Assembly (NCBI GenBank): GCA_964470555.1
Contig: CAYYDG010000004.1
Coordinates: forward strand, 1 to 64,000
From: RBC074 sp964470555
Lineage (GTDB): Bacteria; Acidobacteriota; Blastocatellia; RBC074
Direction: 5' to 3'
Length of the DNA: 64,000 nt
The notes under the pieces are model-generated. The model did no database searches, was not told where the DNA came from, and saw only the letters and a list, made by a program, of their open reading frames with translations. Positions 37,080 to 45,474 of the stretch are shown here, in pieces. Made by a program: the position numbers and the translations under genes. Within the stretch, counting starts at the first letter, position 1. Each line of letters begins with the position of its first letter.

Positions 37080-38363
37080 AATCCGCTCGCTCAATTCCGC
37101 TGTGAAATCAGTGCGCGGATTGTAACCGGCTTGCCGAAACGCGACTTCGCCTTTGCGGTCGAGAATGATCGTCGTTGGAATGGAGTTGACCTTGAAAAAA
37201 TCGTTCAGGTAATCGGCATACGCCACTGGCAGATTGAATTTGTGCTGCTTCAAAAACGGCGCCACCAGTTCGCGGTCTTCGTCAGTGGTGATGGCCAGAA
37301 AGGCGACTTCTTTGTCGTCTTTGTATCTGGCCATGGTTTTTTCAAACAGCGGCAATTCGGTCAGACACGGCCCGCACCAAGTCGCCCAGAAATTAATGAC
37401 GATGATTTTGCCGCTGAGCGTCGCCAGATCGAGTTTGGAACCGTCCAGTTTGGTCAGCTTGAAATCGAGCGCACTGTTCGCGCCTTCGTTGATGTTCGGC
37501 TGTTCCAGTTTGGCCAATCGTTCATCGCGCTCTTTGATGTAAGCGTCATAAGTTTTGAGCAATCGGTCGCCCAGTCCGGTTTCAGAGCCTTTTATCGCGG
37601 TTTGAAGCTGGCTGAGTTTCTGGCGAATCGCTTTCAGATCAATCTCTTCGTTGGTGACCAGCGCAATGACAAATCCTTTTGTGTAAAACTCGATCGCTTC
37701 GTCCAGAGCCTTGCGCTTTTCCGCCAACTCACCCATCACCAGGGCGGCTCCCGCTGTGCGCGACGCTCCCATACTTTTCGTCAAATCCGCTTTTGCCTTT
37801 TCGTCATTTCCAAGATCGGCGTAAACGCGACCGCGCAACAGATACACAGACGCCAGTCCCTGCTGTTTGCGTTCTTCCCATTGGGCGGCGCTGATGCGTT
37901 TGGGTTTGATGCTTGAAGCGATGATTCCTTCAAACTGGCGGACTAATTGATTGGCGTAAGTCAGAGCGACATTCAAATCATCCTGGCCTTTTCGTTGTTG
38001 TAGCATCGTCACCAAATTGGTCAGCGCATCAATGTTGCCTTCGTTGGCATCCAGCAGCTTTTCCGCGTAAGAAATCACGCGATCTCGGTCGCGCAATTTG
38101 ACCGCCAGCTTGTAGACCTCATTTTCGATTTCCTGCCGATGTTCGCTCTTCGGAAATTTCTTCAGGTAATTTTCCAGATTGATGATGATCTGTGTTTCAC
38201 TGCCGCCGCTGGATTCAATCGCCTTGCGAAGCTCTGTGTCGGAATCCAACTGCTGAGCCGGGGCTGTGGCCTGAGCCGATTGGTCCGAGGCTGTTTGCGC
38301 TGAAACCGTAACAGTCATAGCGAAACAGATCAGCAAGAGAAAAAGACAGGTTATTGATTTCAC
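37059..38363 (-). CDS. TlpA-like thioredoxin-fold redoxin with TPR-like N-terminal region
   Basis: 434 residues from GTG 38363 (GGGGAG six bases upstream). Signal peptide about 1-22. Helical TPR-like region 40-280 (for example VYADLGNDEKAKADLTKSMGA). The C-terminal domain about 300-434 is a TlpA/ResA redoxin: KIIVINFWATWCGPCLTELPLFEKTM with the CxxC pair, and the cis-Pro region in NSIPTTIILDRKG. It probably reduces periplasmic disulfides or helps cytochrome maturation. Last gene of the rpmE-prfA-prmC direction, 163 bp after prmC. Confidence 0.92.
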   Translation of the reverse strand: MKSITCLFLLLICFAMTVTVSAQTASDQSAQATAPAQQLDSDTELRKAIESSGGSETQIIINLENYLKKFPKSEHRQEIENEVYKLAVKLRDRDRVISYAEKLLDANEGNIDALTNLVTMLQQRKGQDDLNVALTYANQLVRQFEGIIASSIKPKRISAAQWEERKQQGLASVYLLRGRVYADLGNDEKAKADLTKSMGASRTAGAALVMGELAEKRKALDEAIEFYTKGFVIALVTNEEIDLKAIRQKLSQLQTAIKGSETGLGDRLLKTYDAYIKERDERLAKLEQPNINEGANSALDFKLTKLDGSKLDLATLSGKIIVINFWATWCGPCLTELPLFEKTMARYKDDKEVAFLAITTDEDRELVAPFLKQHKFNLPVAYADYLNDFFKVNSIPTTIILDRKGEVAFRQAGYNPRTDFTAELSERIEEAKKR

Positions 38364-38526
38364 TACTTACTCCCCACCGGACAACGCCGGAACGAAATTA
38401 TCGGCACAACTTCGATTAGCAGTTCCAACGTCATCAACCCCTCATCGCGCTTGATGCGGCGCTAATCGAATGTGCGCGGATATGATTGCAGAGATGTCGC
38501 AGAAAAAAAACAAAGCCGGAAAAAAT

Positions 38527-39384
38527 TCATTGGCGAAGCGCGATGGTTCGGGGAATGCCTTGCAAATCGTCAAGCAGTCGAACTTCACTCCAACCCAAGG
38601 ACGCAGCCATCGCCCAAACAGCTTCGGACTGTCCGAAGCCAAGTTCACAAATCAGATGTCCGCCGGGGTTCAAACAGGCAGGCGCGTCGGCAAGCAAACG
38701 ACGATAAAAACTCAGCCCATCGCCGTGGTCGGTCAAGGCCGTGTTCGGTTCCCAGTCGCGGACTTCGCGTTGCAATGTCGGCAGTTCGTGTGCGGCGATG
38801 TAAGGCGGATTGGACAGAATGAAATCGGCAAATGGCGCTTGCGGAAACGCCGCAAGCAAATCGGATTCGATAAATTCAATGCGGTTTTGCAATTCGTGGC
38901 GAGCAGCGTTTTTGCGAGCGACATTCAATGCCGCGGTTGAAATGTCGCAAGCGAAAATTCTGGCGTTCAACAGTTCGCGTGCCAGCGTGACGGCAATGCA
39001 GCCCGAACCTGTGCCGACATCCACGATCGTGGGCGCATTGAGTTTTTGTTCTTCAACCAGGCGAATGGTTTCTTCGACAATCAGTTCGGTTTCAGGGCGA
39101 GGAATCAGCACATCCGATGTGACTTCAAATTCAAGGCCGAAAAATTGCTGGTGGCCGGTGATGTATTGCAGCGGTTCGCCTGCTGAGCGGCGTTCGATCA
39201 AATTGAAGTAAGCCGCCAGCAAATCTTCGCCGAGTTGTTCATTGAAATTGACGATCAGGTATGTGCGGTCTTTGCCCAGCGCTTCGGCCAGCAAGGTTTG
39301 CGCATCCAGCACATCGTTGGAAACGGATGCCACGCGCAATCGTTCGCTGGCCAGTTTCAAAGTTTCGGCAATCGTCGCTGGCAT
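38527..39384 (-). CDS. prmC: Peptide chain release factor N5-glutamine methyltransferase
   Basis: 285 residues. SAM-binding GTGSGCIAVTLA and the substrate glutamine-binding NPPY motif (ILSNPPYIAAHELP). It methylates the glutamine of the GGQ motif in release factors. It follows prfA with a 3-bp gap, the usual pairing. Confidence 0.97.
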   Translation of the reverse strand: MPATIAETLKLASERLRVASVSNDVLDAQTLLAEALGKDRTYLIVNFNEQLGEDLLAAYFNLIERRSAGEPLQYITGHQQFFGLEFEVTSDVLIPRPETELIVEETIRLVEEQKLNAPTIVDVGTGSGCIAVTLARELLNARIFACDISTAALNVARKNAARHELQNRIEFIESDLLAAFPQAPFADFILSNPPYIAAHELPTLQREVRDWEPNTALTDHGDGLSFYRRLLADAPACLNPGGHLICELGFGQSEAVWAMAASLGWSEVRLLDDLQGIPRTIALRQ

Positions 39385-39387
39385 CGG

Positions 39388-40476
39388 CTAAGCTCCGGCG
39401 ACTTGTTTTTCAGTTTCGGCTTTCAGTTTTTCGGCCTGGAAATGCGTGACCGTGGCTTCGATCAATTCATCCAGGTTGCCTTCCATGATTTGATCGAGTT
39501 GGTGAATCGTCAGACCTATGCGGTGATCGGTGACACGGTTTTCCTTGAAGTTGTAGGTGCGAATTTTTTCCGACCGGTCGCCGGTTCCAACCTGATCGCG
39601 ACGCTCTTTGGCCAGAGCGTCATGCTGTTTCTGCTGCTCGATTTCATACAAACGCGAACGCAACACGCGCATGGCTTTTTCACGGTTTTTGATCTGCGAC
39701 TTTTCGTCCTGCATCGAAACGACCAGGCCGCTGGGCATGTGCGTCAATCGCACAGCCGAATAAGTTGTGTTGACCGATTGGCCACCAGGGCCTGAAGAAC
39801 AAAACGTGTCTACGCGAATGTCTTTGGGATCAATTTTCACGTCTACTTCTTCAGCTTCGGGCAACACGGCAACCGTCACCGCTGAAGTATGAATGCGTCC
39901 GCTGGTTTCAGTCTGCGGCACACGTTGGACGCGATGTCCGCCGGATTCATATTTCAGTTTAGAGTAAACGCGGTCCCCTTCAATGATGGCTTCGGCCTTT
40001 TGAATGCCGCCCAAACCGGTTTCGGCGGATTCCGTCACCTGGAATTTCCAGCCTTGCCGTTCGGCGTAACGCGCATACATTCGCAAAACTTCGGCAGCAA
40101 ATAAACAAGCTTCTTCGCCTCCGGTTCCGGCGCGAACTTCGAAAACGACGTTCTTTTCGTCGTTCGGGTCTTTGGGCAGGAGCAGGATTTTCAACTCTTC
40201 TTCGGCTCGTTGACGGCGCTCTTCCAGTTCAGGCAGTTCGGCTTCGGCCAGTTCGCGCATTTCGGCGTCATCCACGTCGCGCAAAATTTCCTTGTTGCCT
40301 TGAATATCGCTGTCCAGTTTTTTGATCTCGCGGAATTTGACGACGATTGGTTCCAGTTCACGATGCTGTTTGGCGATCTTGGTGTACCGCGACTGATCGC
40401 TGATGACTTCGTTGTCGGTCATCTGCTCGGTCAGTTCTTCGTAAGTTTTTTCAATGGCTTCAAGTTTCTCAAGCAT
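39388..40476 (-). CDS. prfA: Peptide chain release factor 1
   Basis: 362 residues. Carries the GGQ motif in SSGPGGQSVNTTYSAVRLTH and the class-1 release factor blocks EVRAGTGGEEACLFA and HRVQRVPQTETSGRIHTSAVTVAVLPE. It reads UAA and UAG and releases the peptide. It is 58 bp downstream of the DUF1385 gene. Confidence 0.98.
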   Translation of the reverse strand: MLEKLEAIEKTYEELTEQMTDNEVISDQSRYTKIAKQHRELEPIVVKFREIKKLDSDIQGNKEILRDVDDAEMRELAEAELPELEERRQRAEEELKILLLPKDPNDEKNVVFEVRAGTGGEEACLFAAEVLRMYARYAERQGWKFQVTESAETGLGGIQKAEAIIEGDRVYSKLKYESGGHRVQRVPQTETSGRIHTSAVTVAVLPEAEEVDVKIDPKDIRVDTFCSSGPGGQSVNTTYSAVRLTHMPSGLVVSMQDEKSQIKNREKAMRVLRSRLYEIEQQKQHDALAKERRDQVGTGDRSEKIRTYNFKENRVTDHRIGLTIHQLDQIMEGNLDELIEATVTHFQAEKLKAETEKQVAGA

Positions 40477-40534
40477 AAATCAAAGTAGTCAGTGGTCGGT
40501 GGTTCGTTGCGCGAGTTTCAAGCAGTCCCTGATT

Positions 40535-41683
40535 TCAAGCCGGTTGGGCTTGTTCTTTGGGTTCGAGCTTGAGGGATTCTTTCAGCGCGTAAATGGCGAC
40601 TTCGAGTTGATCGTCAGATGGTTCGCGCGTCGTCAGGTTTTGCAGCCAGATTCCAGGCAAGGTCATCAGCCTGAAAATCGCGCCGGATTCTTTTTTGCCT
40701 GCGGCGCGGATCACTTCATACGAAATACCCGCGATCAGTGGAATCAGCGCAATGCGCGACAGCATGTTCAACAACAGCGAATCGAACTTGATGATCGAAA
40801 ACAACACGACCGAAACCAGCATGACCACCATCAGAAAGCTGGTTCCGCAGCGAGGATGTTGGCGCGGGTGGCGACGCGCATTGGCGACCGTCAGTTCTTC
40901 GCCCATTTCCCAAGTGAAGACGGTTTTATGTTCTGCGCCGTGATATTCAAACACTCGCTTGATGTCGTTCAGCCGCGAAAACGTATAAATCATCGTGATG
41001 AAGAAAATCATGCGTATGACGCCATCCACAAGGTTGAATGAAAACGATGGACGAACCGGTTTCATATAAGCTTGTGTCCACGCCCAGGCGGATTGGTACC
41101 ACGTTTGTCCGGCGGTTTGTTCCACAGCAGCTTGTGGCGCATCGCCCCATCCGAAGTAAATGAACATTATGTTGGTCAGCAACAATGGCAAAACGATAAA
41201 CAACATGACATTGAATACCAACGCAAACAGCAGCGATCCTGCGGCTGTTGCCGTCGCACTGGCGCTTGATGATTTTTCTTTGGATTCATCAGTTTTCATG
41301 TTTTTCAATTCTTCTTCAGGCAGATACTCGCCACGCGAATCAAAAACATGAGCAGTTGTCGCCAATGCGCCGGTTGACGCTGCTGCTTTGATTCCTGTCG
41401 AAGCTTTTGCGTCTTCTGCTTCGGCGTCTTCAAAAGCAACAGTGGCCGAAAAATTCAGCGCTTTAACTCCGAGAATCATGGAATGAATCAGAACTGCGCT
41501 GCCGCGCAGAATCGGGATTTTCAAAATCGGATATTTGTCGCTGAGCTTTGGCAATGGTTCGGCTTTGTAAACAATGCTGCCGTCCATTTTGCGAACCGCA
41601 ACGGCGTACGAATTGGGCGCACGCATCATCACACCTTCGATGACAGCCTGACCGCCTACAATAATTTCTTTTTCCTGACTCAT
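40535..41683 (-). CDS. DUF1385 family membrane protein
   Basis: 382 residues (ATG 41683 directly follows a GTG at 41686; AAGGCAGG upstream). N-terminal GGQAVIEGVMMRAPNSYAVAVRKMDG and the EYHGAEHKTVFTWE and HPRCGTSFLM blocks are diagnostic of DUF1385. Several membrane helices in the middle. It neighbours prfA in many Gram-positive and acidobacterial genomes, but the function is unknown. The Ala/Glu/Ser-rich insert around residues 85-140 is unusual. Confidence 0.93.
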   Translation of the reverse strand: MSQEKEIIVGGQAVIEGVMMRAPNSYAVAVRKMDGSIVYKAEPLPKLSDKYPILKIPILRGSAVLIHSMILGVKALNFSATVAFEDAEAEDAKASTGIKAAASTGALATTAHVFDSRGEYLPEEELKNMKTDESKEKSSSASATATAAGSLLFALVFNVMLFIVLPLLLTNIMFIYFGWGDAPQAAVEQTAGQTWYQSAWAWTQAYMKPVRPSFSFNLVDGVIRMIFFITMIYTFSRLNDIKRVFEYHGAEHKTVFTWEMGEELTVANARRHPRQHPRCGTSFLMVVMLVSVVLFSIIKFDSLLLNMLSRIALIPLIAGISYEVIRAAGKKESGAIFRLMTLPGIWLQNLTTREPSDDQLEVAIYALKESLKLEPKEQAQPA

Positions 41684-41715
41684 CACAAACCTGCCTTCAT
41701 AATGAAAAAAACTAA

Positions 41716-41800
41716 AGCCACAACGACATTACGAACTTGGCAAGCCTGACCACTGGCGGACAGGTAGCCAACGCCGTATAGCGTTGTGGCTCTTATTTTT
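41716..41800. terminator. Bidirectional terminator-like inverted repeat between rpmE and DUF1385
   Basis: Arms 41716-41725 and 41782-41791 (AGCCACAACG and complement) with an inner GGCAAGCC/GGTAGCC pairing. T-runs follow on both strands (TTATTTTT on plus; TTTTTTT on minus). On the minus strand it would end the rpmE transcript before the DUF1385 gene. Confidence 0.6.
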
Positions 41801-41821
41801 GGAAGCTAACGGTGACCGCAA

Positions 41822-41924
41822 ATGAATGCGGAATGCGTGAGATGGGACACGGAATTGTCCGCGTTCCCCAGGTTCGACCATATATAAATGGTTGTCCTCA
41901 TCATCAAATCCGCAATCCGCAATT
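41822..41924. repeat. Word-repeat hairpin (ATGCGGA words) after rpmE
   Basis: GAATGCGGAATGCG words (from 41824) are complemented by AAATCCGCAATCCGCAATT (41906-41924). Two inner small hairpins lie between. The word is close to that at 6317-6408. Right arm ends 4 nt from the rpmE stop. Confidence 0.65.
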
Positions 41925-41927
41925 ACA

Positions 41928-42143
41928 TCAAGCCGCCGCCGGAGCTTTTTTAGCGTATTTCTTCTGGAAACGCTCAACACGCCCGGCAGTATCCACCAAC
42001 TTCTGCTTGCCGGTGAAAAACGGATGACACGCGGAACAGATTTCCACATTCAATTCTTTCTTGGTTGAGCGCGTCGTCCAGGTGTTGCCACAAGCGCAAT
42101 GGACTTTGCATTCCTGATAATTTGGATGGATTCCTTCTTTCAC
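41928..42143 (-). CDS. rpmE: 50S ribosomal protein L31
   Basis: 71 residues from GTG 42143, chosen for AAAGGAG eight bases upstream; upstream in-frame ATG at 42185 has none. KEGIHPNYQECKVHCACGNTW and EICSACHPFFTGKQKLVDTAGRVERF give the zinc-binding four-Cys form. Ala-rich tail KKAPAAA. First of the rpmE-DUF1385-prfA-prmC series. Confidence 0.96.
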   Translation of the reverse strand: MKEGIHPNYQECKVHCACGNTWTTRSTKKELNVEICSACHPFFTGKQKLVDTAGRVERFQKKYAKKAPAAA

Positions 42144-42756
42144 TTTCGTTCTCCTTTGCTTATTAAAGTTGCCTTTTGGCCGCAATCAGCGGCTACGGTC
42201 ATATTCAGCAAGAAAATCATTGCCAGCGGGAAACAGGGAAAGTAGCCGAAGCCTTTTGGCCATGTCAAGCCGCAGGCAATTCAGCGCAAACTATGATGAG
42301 CACAGCTTTCACTGTCTAAATTTGCTTTGGCTGTCAAAGCATAAGATAGACGGTTCTCATCTTTGCGAGCTTCTTCGTAATTCGCGGTGCATTTAGAGTT
42401 GATGACGATGATGGAATGGTTGTGCTGGGAGCGATGTGTTTGACGTTGCGCAGAACAGGGCGATGTTGTAAGCGAGACCTTTCTTATAGCCGCAGAGCAA
42501 GATTTAAAGGTCTTCGCATTTGCCGTTGTGTAGCAGTGAACAGGTTCGACGAGAAGCCGGAGCATTATGCAAGCTGTCATAACTTGAAAGCGACAACATT
42601 CGACGTTCAATCTTTTCTCAGCCATGAATTTTTTCTTGACACACATGATAAACGAGTTTATAACCATATCTAGTGTGTTATTTGCTATAGACTACAAGAG
42701 ATAAATCAACACTTCATCTTGTGGTTAGGCTATCACGAAGAGAAAGGAGAGACATT
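42144..42756. other. 613-bp intergenic region: rpmE promoter side and leader of the small basic peptide
   Basis: No gene found on either strand apart from short chance frames. AT-rich from about 42600. It contains the consensus promoter at 42636-42664. The portion 42190-42600 shows nothing recognisable and is long for this gene-dense window, so an unrecognised RNA is possible. Confidence 0.5.
42636..42664 (+). promoter_or_regulatory. Strong sigma-70-type promoter
   Basis: TTGACA (42636-42641), 17-bp spacer, TATAAC (42659-42664): a full -35 and five of six bases at -10. The best promoter match in the window. Transcription from about 42671 would give an 85-nt leader to the 26-codon basic peptide gene. 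Confidence 0.75.
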
Positions 42757-42837
42757 ATGGCAGCCAAGAAAGCAGCGAAAAAGGCACCGGCCAAAAAAGC
42801 CGCGAAACCGGCGAAGAAAGCCGCCAAGAAGAAATAA
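42757..42837 (+). CDS. 26-residue Lys/Ala-rich basic peptide (histone-tail-like)
   Basis: ATG 42757 to TAA 42837. Composition 12 Lys, 11 Ala, 2 Pro and Met, in AAKK/APAKK units, like the tails of histone H1, HU-type and AlgP proteins, and like the Lon tail in this window. GAAAGGAG lies eight bases upstream, a near-consensus promoter precedes (42636), and a terminator follows (42896), so this tiny frame has a complete expression unit. Likely a nucleic-acid-binding peptide. No family recognised at this length; a chance ORF is unlikely given the signals. Confidence 0.8.
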   Translation: MAAKKAAKKAPAKKAAKPAKKAAKKK

Positions 42838-42895
42838 GCTTCTTTAATGCGCCTTGTTTGCGCAACCTAAACTTATTGTCGAGATTTGATTCATA

Positions 42896-42930
42896 TAGGG
42901 AACGGTATTCATACCGCTCCCTATTTTACT
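42896..42930 (+). terminator. Rho-independent terminator of the basic peptide gene
   Basis: TAGGGAACGGTA (42896-42907) pairs with TACCGCTCCCTA (42912-42923), one mismatch and a 4-nt loop, then TTTTACTTT. It is 58 nt after the peptide stop. Confidence 0.85.
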
Positions 42931-43031
42931 TTGGCCGATAGGTAGACTCTGGAGTGAGCAATAAAACGTTGGCTACGCAGGGTAGCCAGAAAAGGTAAAG
43001 CTGATCAGAGAACTTACTGCATCAAATGTGT

Positions 43032-43856
43032 CTATAACCATCCAAGGTCACCATGTCGCTCGCCGACCAGGTGCAGGAACAGTGACTCCAGCGTGTCGAA
43101 CTGTTCTCCTGAGTTTTCGAGTTTGCCGCCTGTCATCAACTGCGATACATCTCCACGCCAGGCGACTTTCCCATGATTGATGATTGCCACATCGTCACAT
43201 AGTCGTTCGACTGTTTCCAAGACATGAGTTGTCATAAAAACTGTTCGTCCACCAGAGACAAACCGCCGAAGCCAGTCTTTCAGCATTGCCACGCCTGCCG
43301 GGTCAATGCTTTCAAATGGCTCGTCGAGAAACAGGATGTCTGGACGATGAATGATCGAAGCAGCAAAGGCGACTTTTTTACGCATGCCGGTGCTGAAATC
43401 CGCCAACCGTTTATTCGTTGCTGAAGCCAGGTCCATTGCTTCGAGCAATTCTTCCACGCGGTTGCGAATCGTGGATTCTTCCAAACCGTAGATTCGCGCA
43501 TTGAATGCCAGAAATTCATGAGCATACAAATGGTCAAACAGCCCCAAGCCTTCTGGCATGACACCAATTCGCCGTTTAAGAGTGATTGAGTTGCTGTTGA
43601 ATTCCTGTCCAAGCAATTCGATCATGCCGGAAGTTGGGTCAATCAATCCCGTCAAACAGCCTATGGTTGTGCTTTTACCGGCGCCGTTTGGGCCAAGGAA
43701 GCCAAACATCTTTCCGGTCGGGACAGTTAAAGACAAATCGTTCACAGCCGTCAGGTTCCCATAACGTTTGGTCAGATTTGAAATACGAACGGCGGTTGCA
43801 AAATTAGTTGTCGAATTTGGATTGATGGTTTCAGTTTCAACAGATGCAATCATCAT
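43032..43856 (-). CDS. ABC transporter ATP-binding protein
   Basis: 274 residues from ATG 43856 (a TTG at 43883 would add nine residues and overlap the permease gene). Walker A GPNGAGKSTT, signature region FSTGMRKKVAFA (degenerate LSGGQ), Walker B ILFLDEPFES and the switch His in TTHVLE. The pattern is that of Nat/Ccm-type exporters. It follows the permease gene by 7 bp, so the two form one exporter. Substrate unknown. Confidence 0.93.
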   Translation of the reverse strand: MMIASVETETINPNSTTNFATAVRISNLTKRYGNLTAVNDLSLTVPTGKMFGFLGPNGAGKSTTIGCLTGLIDPTSGMIELLGQEFNSNSITLKRRIGVMPEGLGLFDHLYAHEFLAFNARIYGLEESTIRNRVEELLEAMDLASATNKRLADFSTGMRKKVAFAASIIHRPDILFLDEPFESIDPAGVAMLKDWLRRFVSGGRTVFMTTHVLETVERLCDDVAIINHGKVAWRGDVSQLMTGGKLENSGEQFDTLESLFLHLVGERHGDLGWL

Positions 43857-43863
43857 TTCAGTT

Positions 43864-45462
43864 CTAGTCTCTGGCTCCGGCAATCAAATTGATTAAACGT
43901 TCACGGCGTGAGTTCAGTGAAGTTTCTATCGCGAAAAAGGAAAAAATGTAAAGACAGGCGCAGGCCATCATCAATAACAATGGAACCCACCAGAATCGCA
44001 AAAGAGTCGTAAGTCCCAGGCGGTTTACCGCTGTTATCAAACCCCAAAATGGAATCAGGACTCCGCCGATGATGACAGCATTGGCCCCAAAGGAAAGGCG
44101 ATTATTCCACATGGCATCGAAGTCCATACTTTTAGGCGAAAAAACGGAAGTCCAGAATCCCAATGCGTTATAAAGAAACAGGCTGGCCAGAGCAGTCGAA
44201 AGCATCATCGCCAGCATGCGCAAGGAAAGCACCTGGCTGCTGTAAAAAACCAGCCATAGTGCAAACGAAATGAACACGGCGAAGGCTCTCAGCAGCAAAG
44301 AAGAGAGATTCATGGCTCGTAGCGCATCTACAAAGCGGATCGGCAAAAATGCGTAGCGACGAATGCCGGCATTGTCGTAACCGAAAGCATTGAGCATCAT
44401 TGCGGCTGCTGTGGCGCCACTCATGATGAAAAACATCGCCAGCGAAACGGCGAAATATCCTTGTCCGTCTTTGTGTGGAATCAGATACTTTCCCGCCAGA
44501 ACGATGACCGGCGCAGTAATCAGGCTGAAACGAATCATGTTGCAGCGCAAATGGTAGCGCAGAGATTTGTTGACCAGTGGCGCATAACGATGGCCGAACA
44601 GTTTGCTGAGCTGATCGGTGTAATCTTCCCAGACGATACTGGCGGCAGCGGTTTGATTGGTCGAATGTGGACGAGCTTCCAGTTTTTCCAGCGCCCACAA
44701 CAGCGCCAGGCACCAGACCAGCAGCAGAATGAAATTGCCAATTACATTAGCGGCAGTGTCGCCCAGCAGCGCTCCGGCAGCGGCTCCGGGTGGAGTCATC
44801 TTCAAAAGAATATCCAACGCGTTCCAGACAGCGGCCTTTCGTGAGTTGATGAGTAACGCGATAGCCAGTGGGCCGAAAGAAACGACCAGCAAGACGACTG
44901 TGCCGATCAGGCCAGAGCCTCGCCGTGTTTCCATCACCAGGCCGACGACCGTCAGCAAAACAATTGTCGCCAGATAGTTGGCGACGATAAAGACCGTGGT
45001 TGTCAGAAGAGTCCTGAAGATAGATCCGCCGCCCAACCACCAAAATCCAATCGCTAATCCGTAAGTGCAGGCAATCAGCAGCAACCAGACCGGGTCCAGG
45101 ATTCCAATCAGTTGTCGAACTAAAAATCGTTCGCGGTCGTCAAGTGGATAACGTCGCAAAGCTTCTTCTGAAAATGCGGCGCGCGGGCCGGTTCCGAACA
45201 GCAAACTCAGTCCAATGCCATTGACGAACAAACCAAACAGCATCCAACGAGCGAAGTATTCGGCTCGTTCCGGTTCGATGGAAGTAATCGCAAAACCGAT
45301 TCCGACTCCGCCTAGCGCGAAAAAGAGCGCAACGAAACCACCAATCAAATACAGCGCAAAAAGCATGGCGATTTTGCCGTTGCCGGTTCGCGCGTGCGCC
45401 CAGATCAGCTTGTAACGAAGCCGAACCAGCGCCAAAAAACGTTTGAGAAAGTCATTGTTCAT
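43864..45462 (-). CDS. ABC-2-type transporter permease
   Basis: 532 residues with about 12 hydrophobic segments (for example IAMLFALYLIGGFVALFFALGG; LMMACACLYIFSFFAI). It has the long form seen in exporters of unknown substrates. No signature was recognised beyond membrane topology and the partner ATPase. A basic linker near 250-300 is cytoplasmic. 13 bp after the M16 protease gene, so all three may be one unit. Confidence 0.85.
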   Translation of the reverse strand: MNNDFLKRFLALVRLRYKLIWAHARTGNGKIAMLFALYLIGGFVALFFALGGVGIGFAITSIEPERAEYFARWMLFGLFVNGIGLSLLFGTGPRAAFSEEALRRYPLDDRERFLVRQLIGILDPVWLLLIACTYGLAIGFWWLGGGSIFRTLLTTTVFIVANYLATIVLLTVVGLVMETRRGSGLIGTVVLLVVSFGPLAIALLINSRKAAVWNALDILLKMTPPGAAAGALLGDTAANVIGNFILLLVWCLALLWALEKLEARPHSTNQTAAASIVWEDYTDQLSKLFGHRYAPLVNKSLRYHLRCNMIRFSLITAPVIVLAGKYLIPHKDGQGYFAVSLAMFFIMSGATAAAMMLNAFGYDNAGIRRYAFLPIRFVDALRAMNLSSLLLRAFAVFISFALWLVFYSSQVLSLRMLAMMLSTALASLFLYNALGFWTSVFSPKSMDFDAMWNNRLSFGANAVIIGGVLIPFWGLITAVNRLGLTTLLRFWWVPLLLMMACACLYIFSFFAIETSLNSRRERLINLIAGARD

Positions 45463-45474
45463 AATTCCAAGCTT

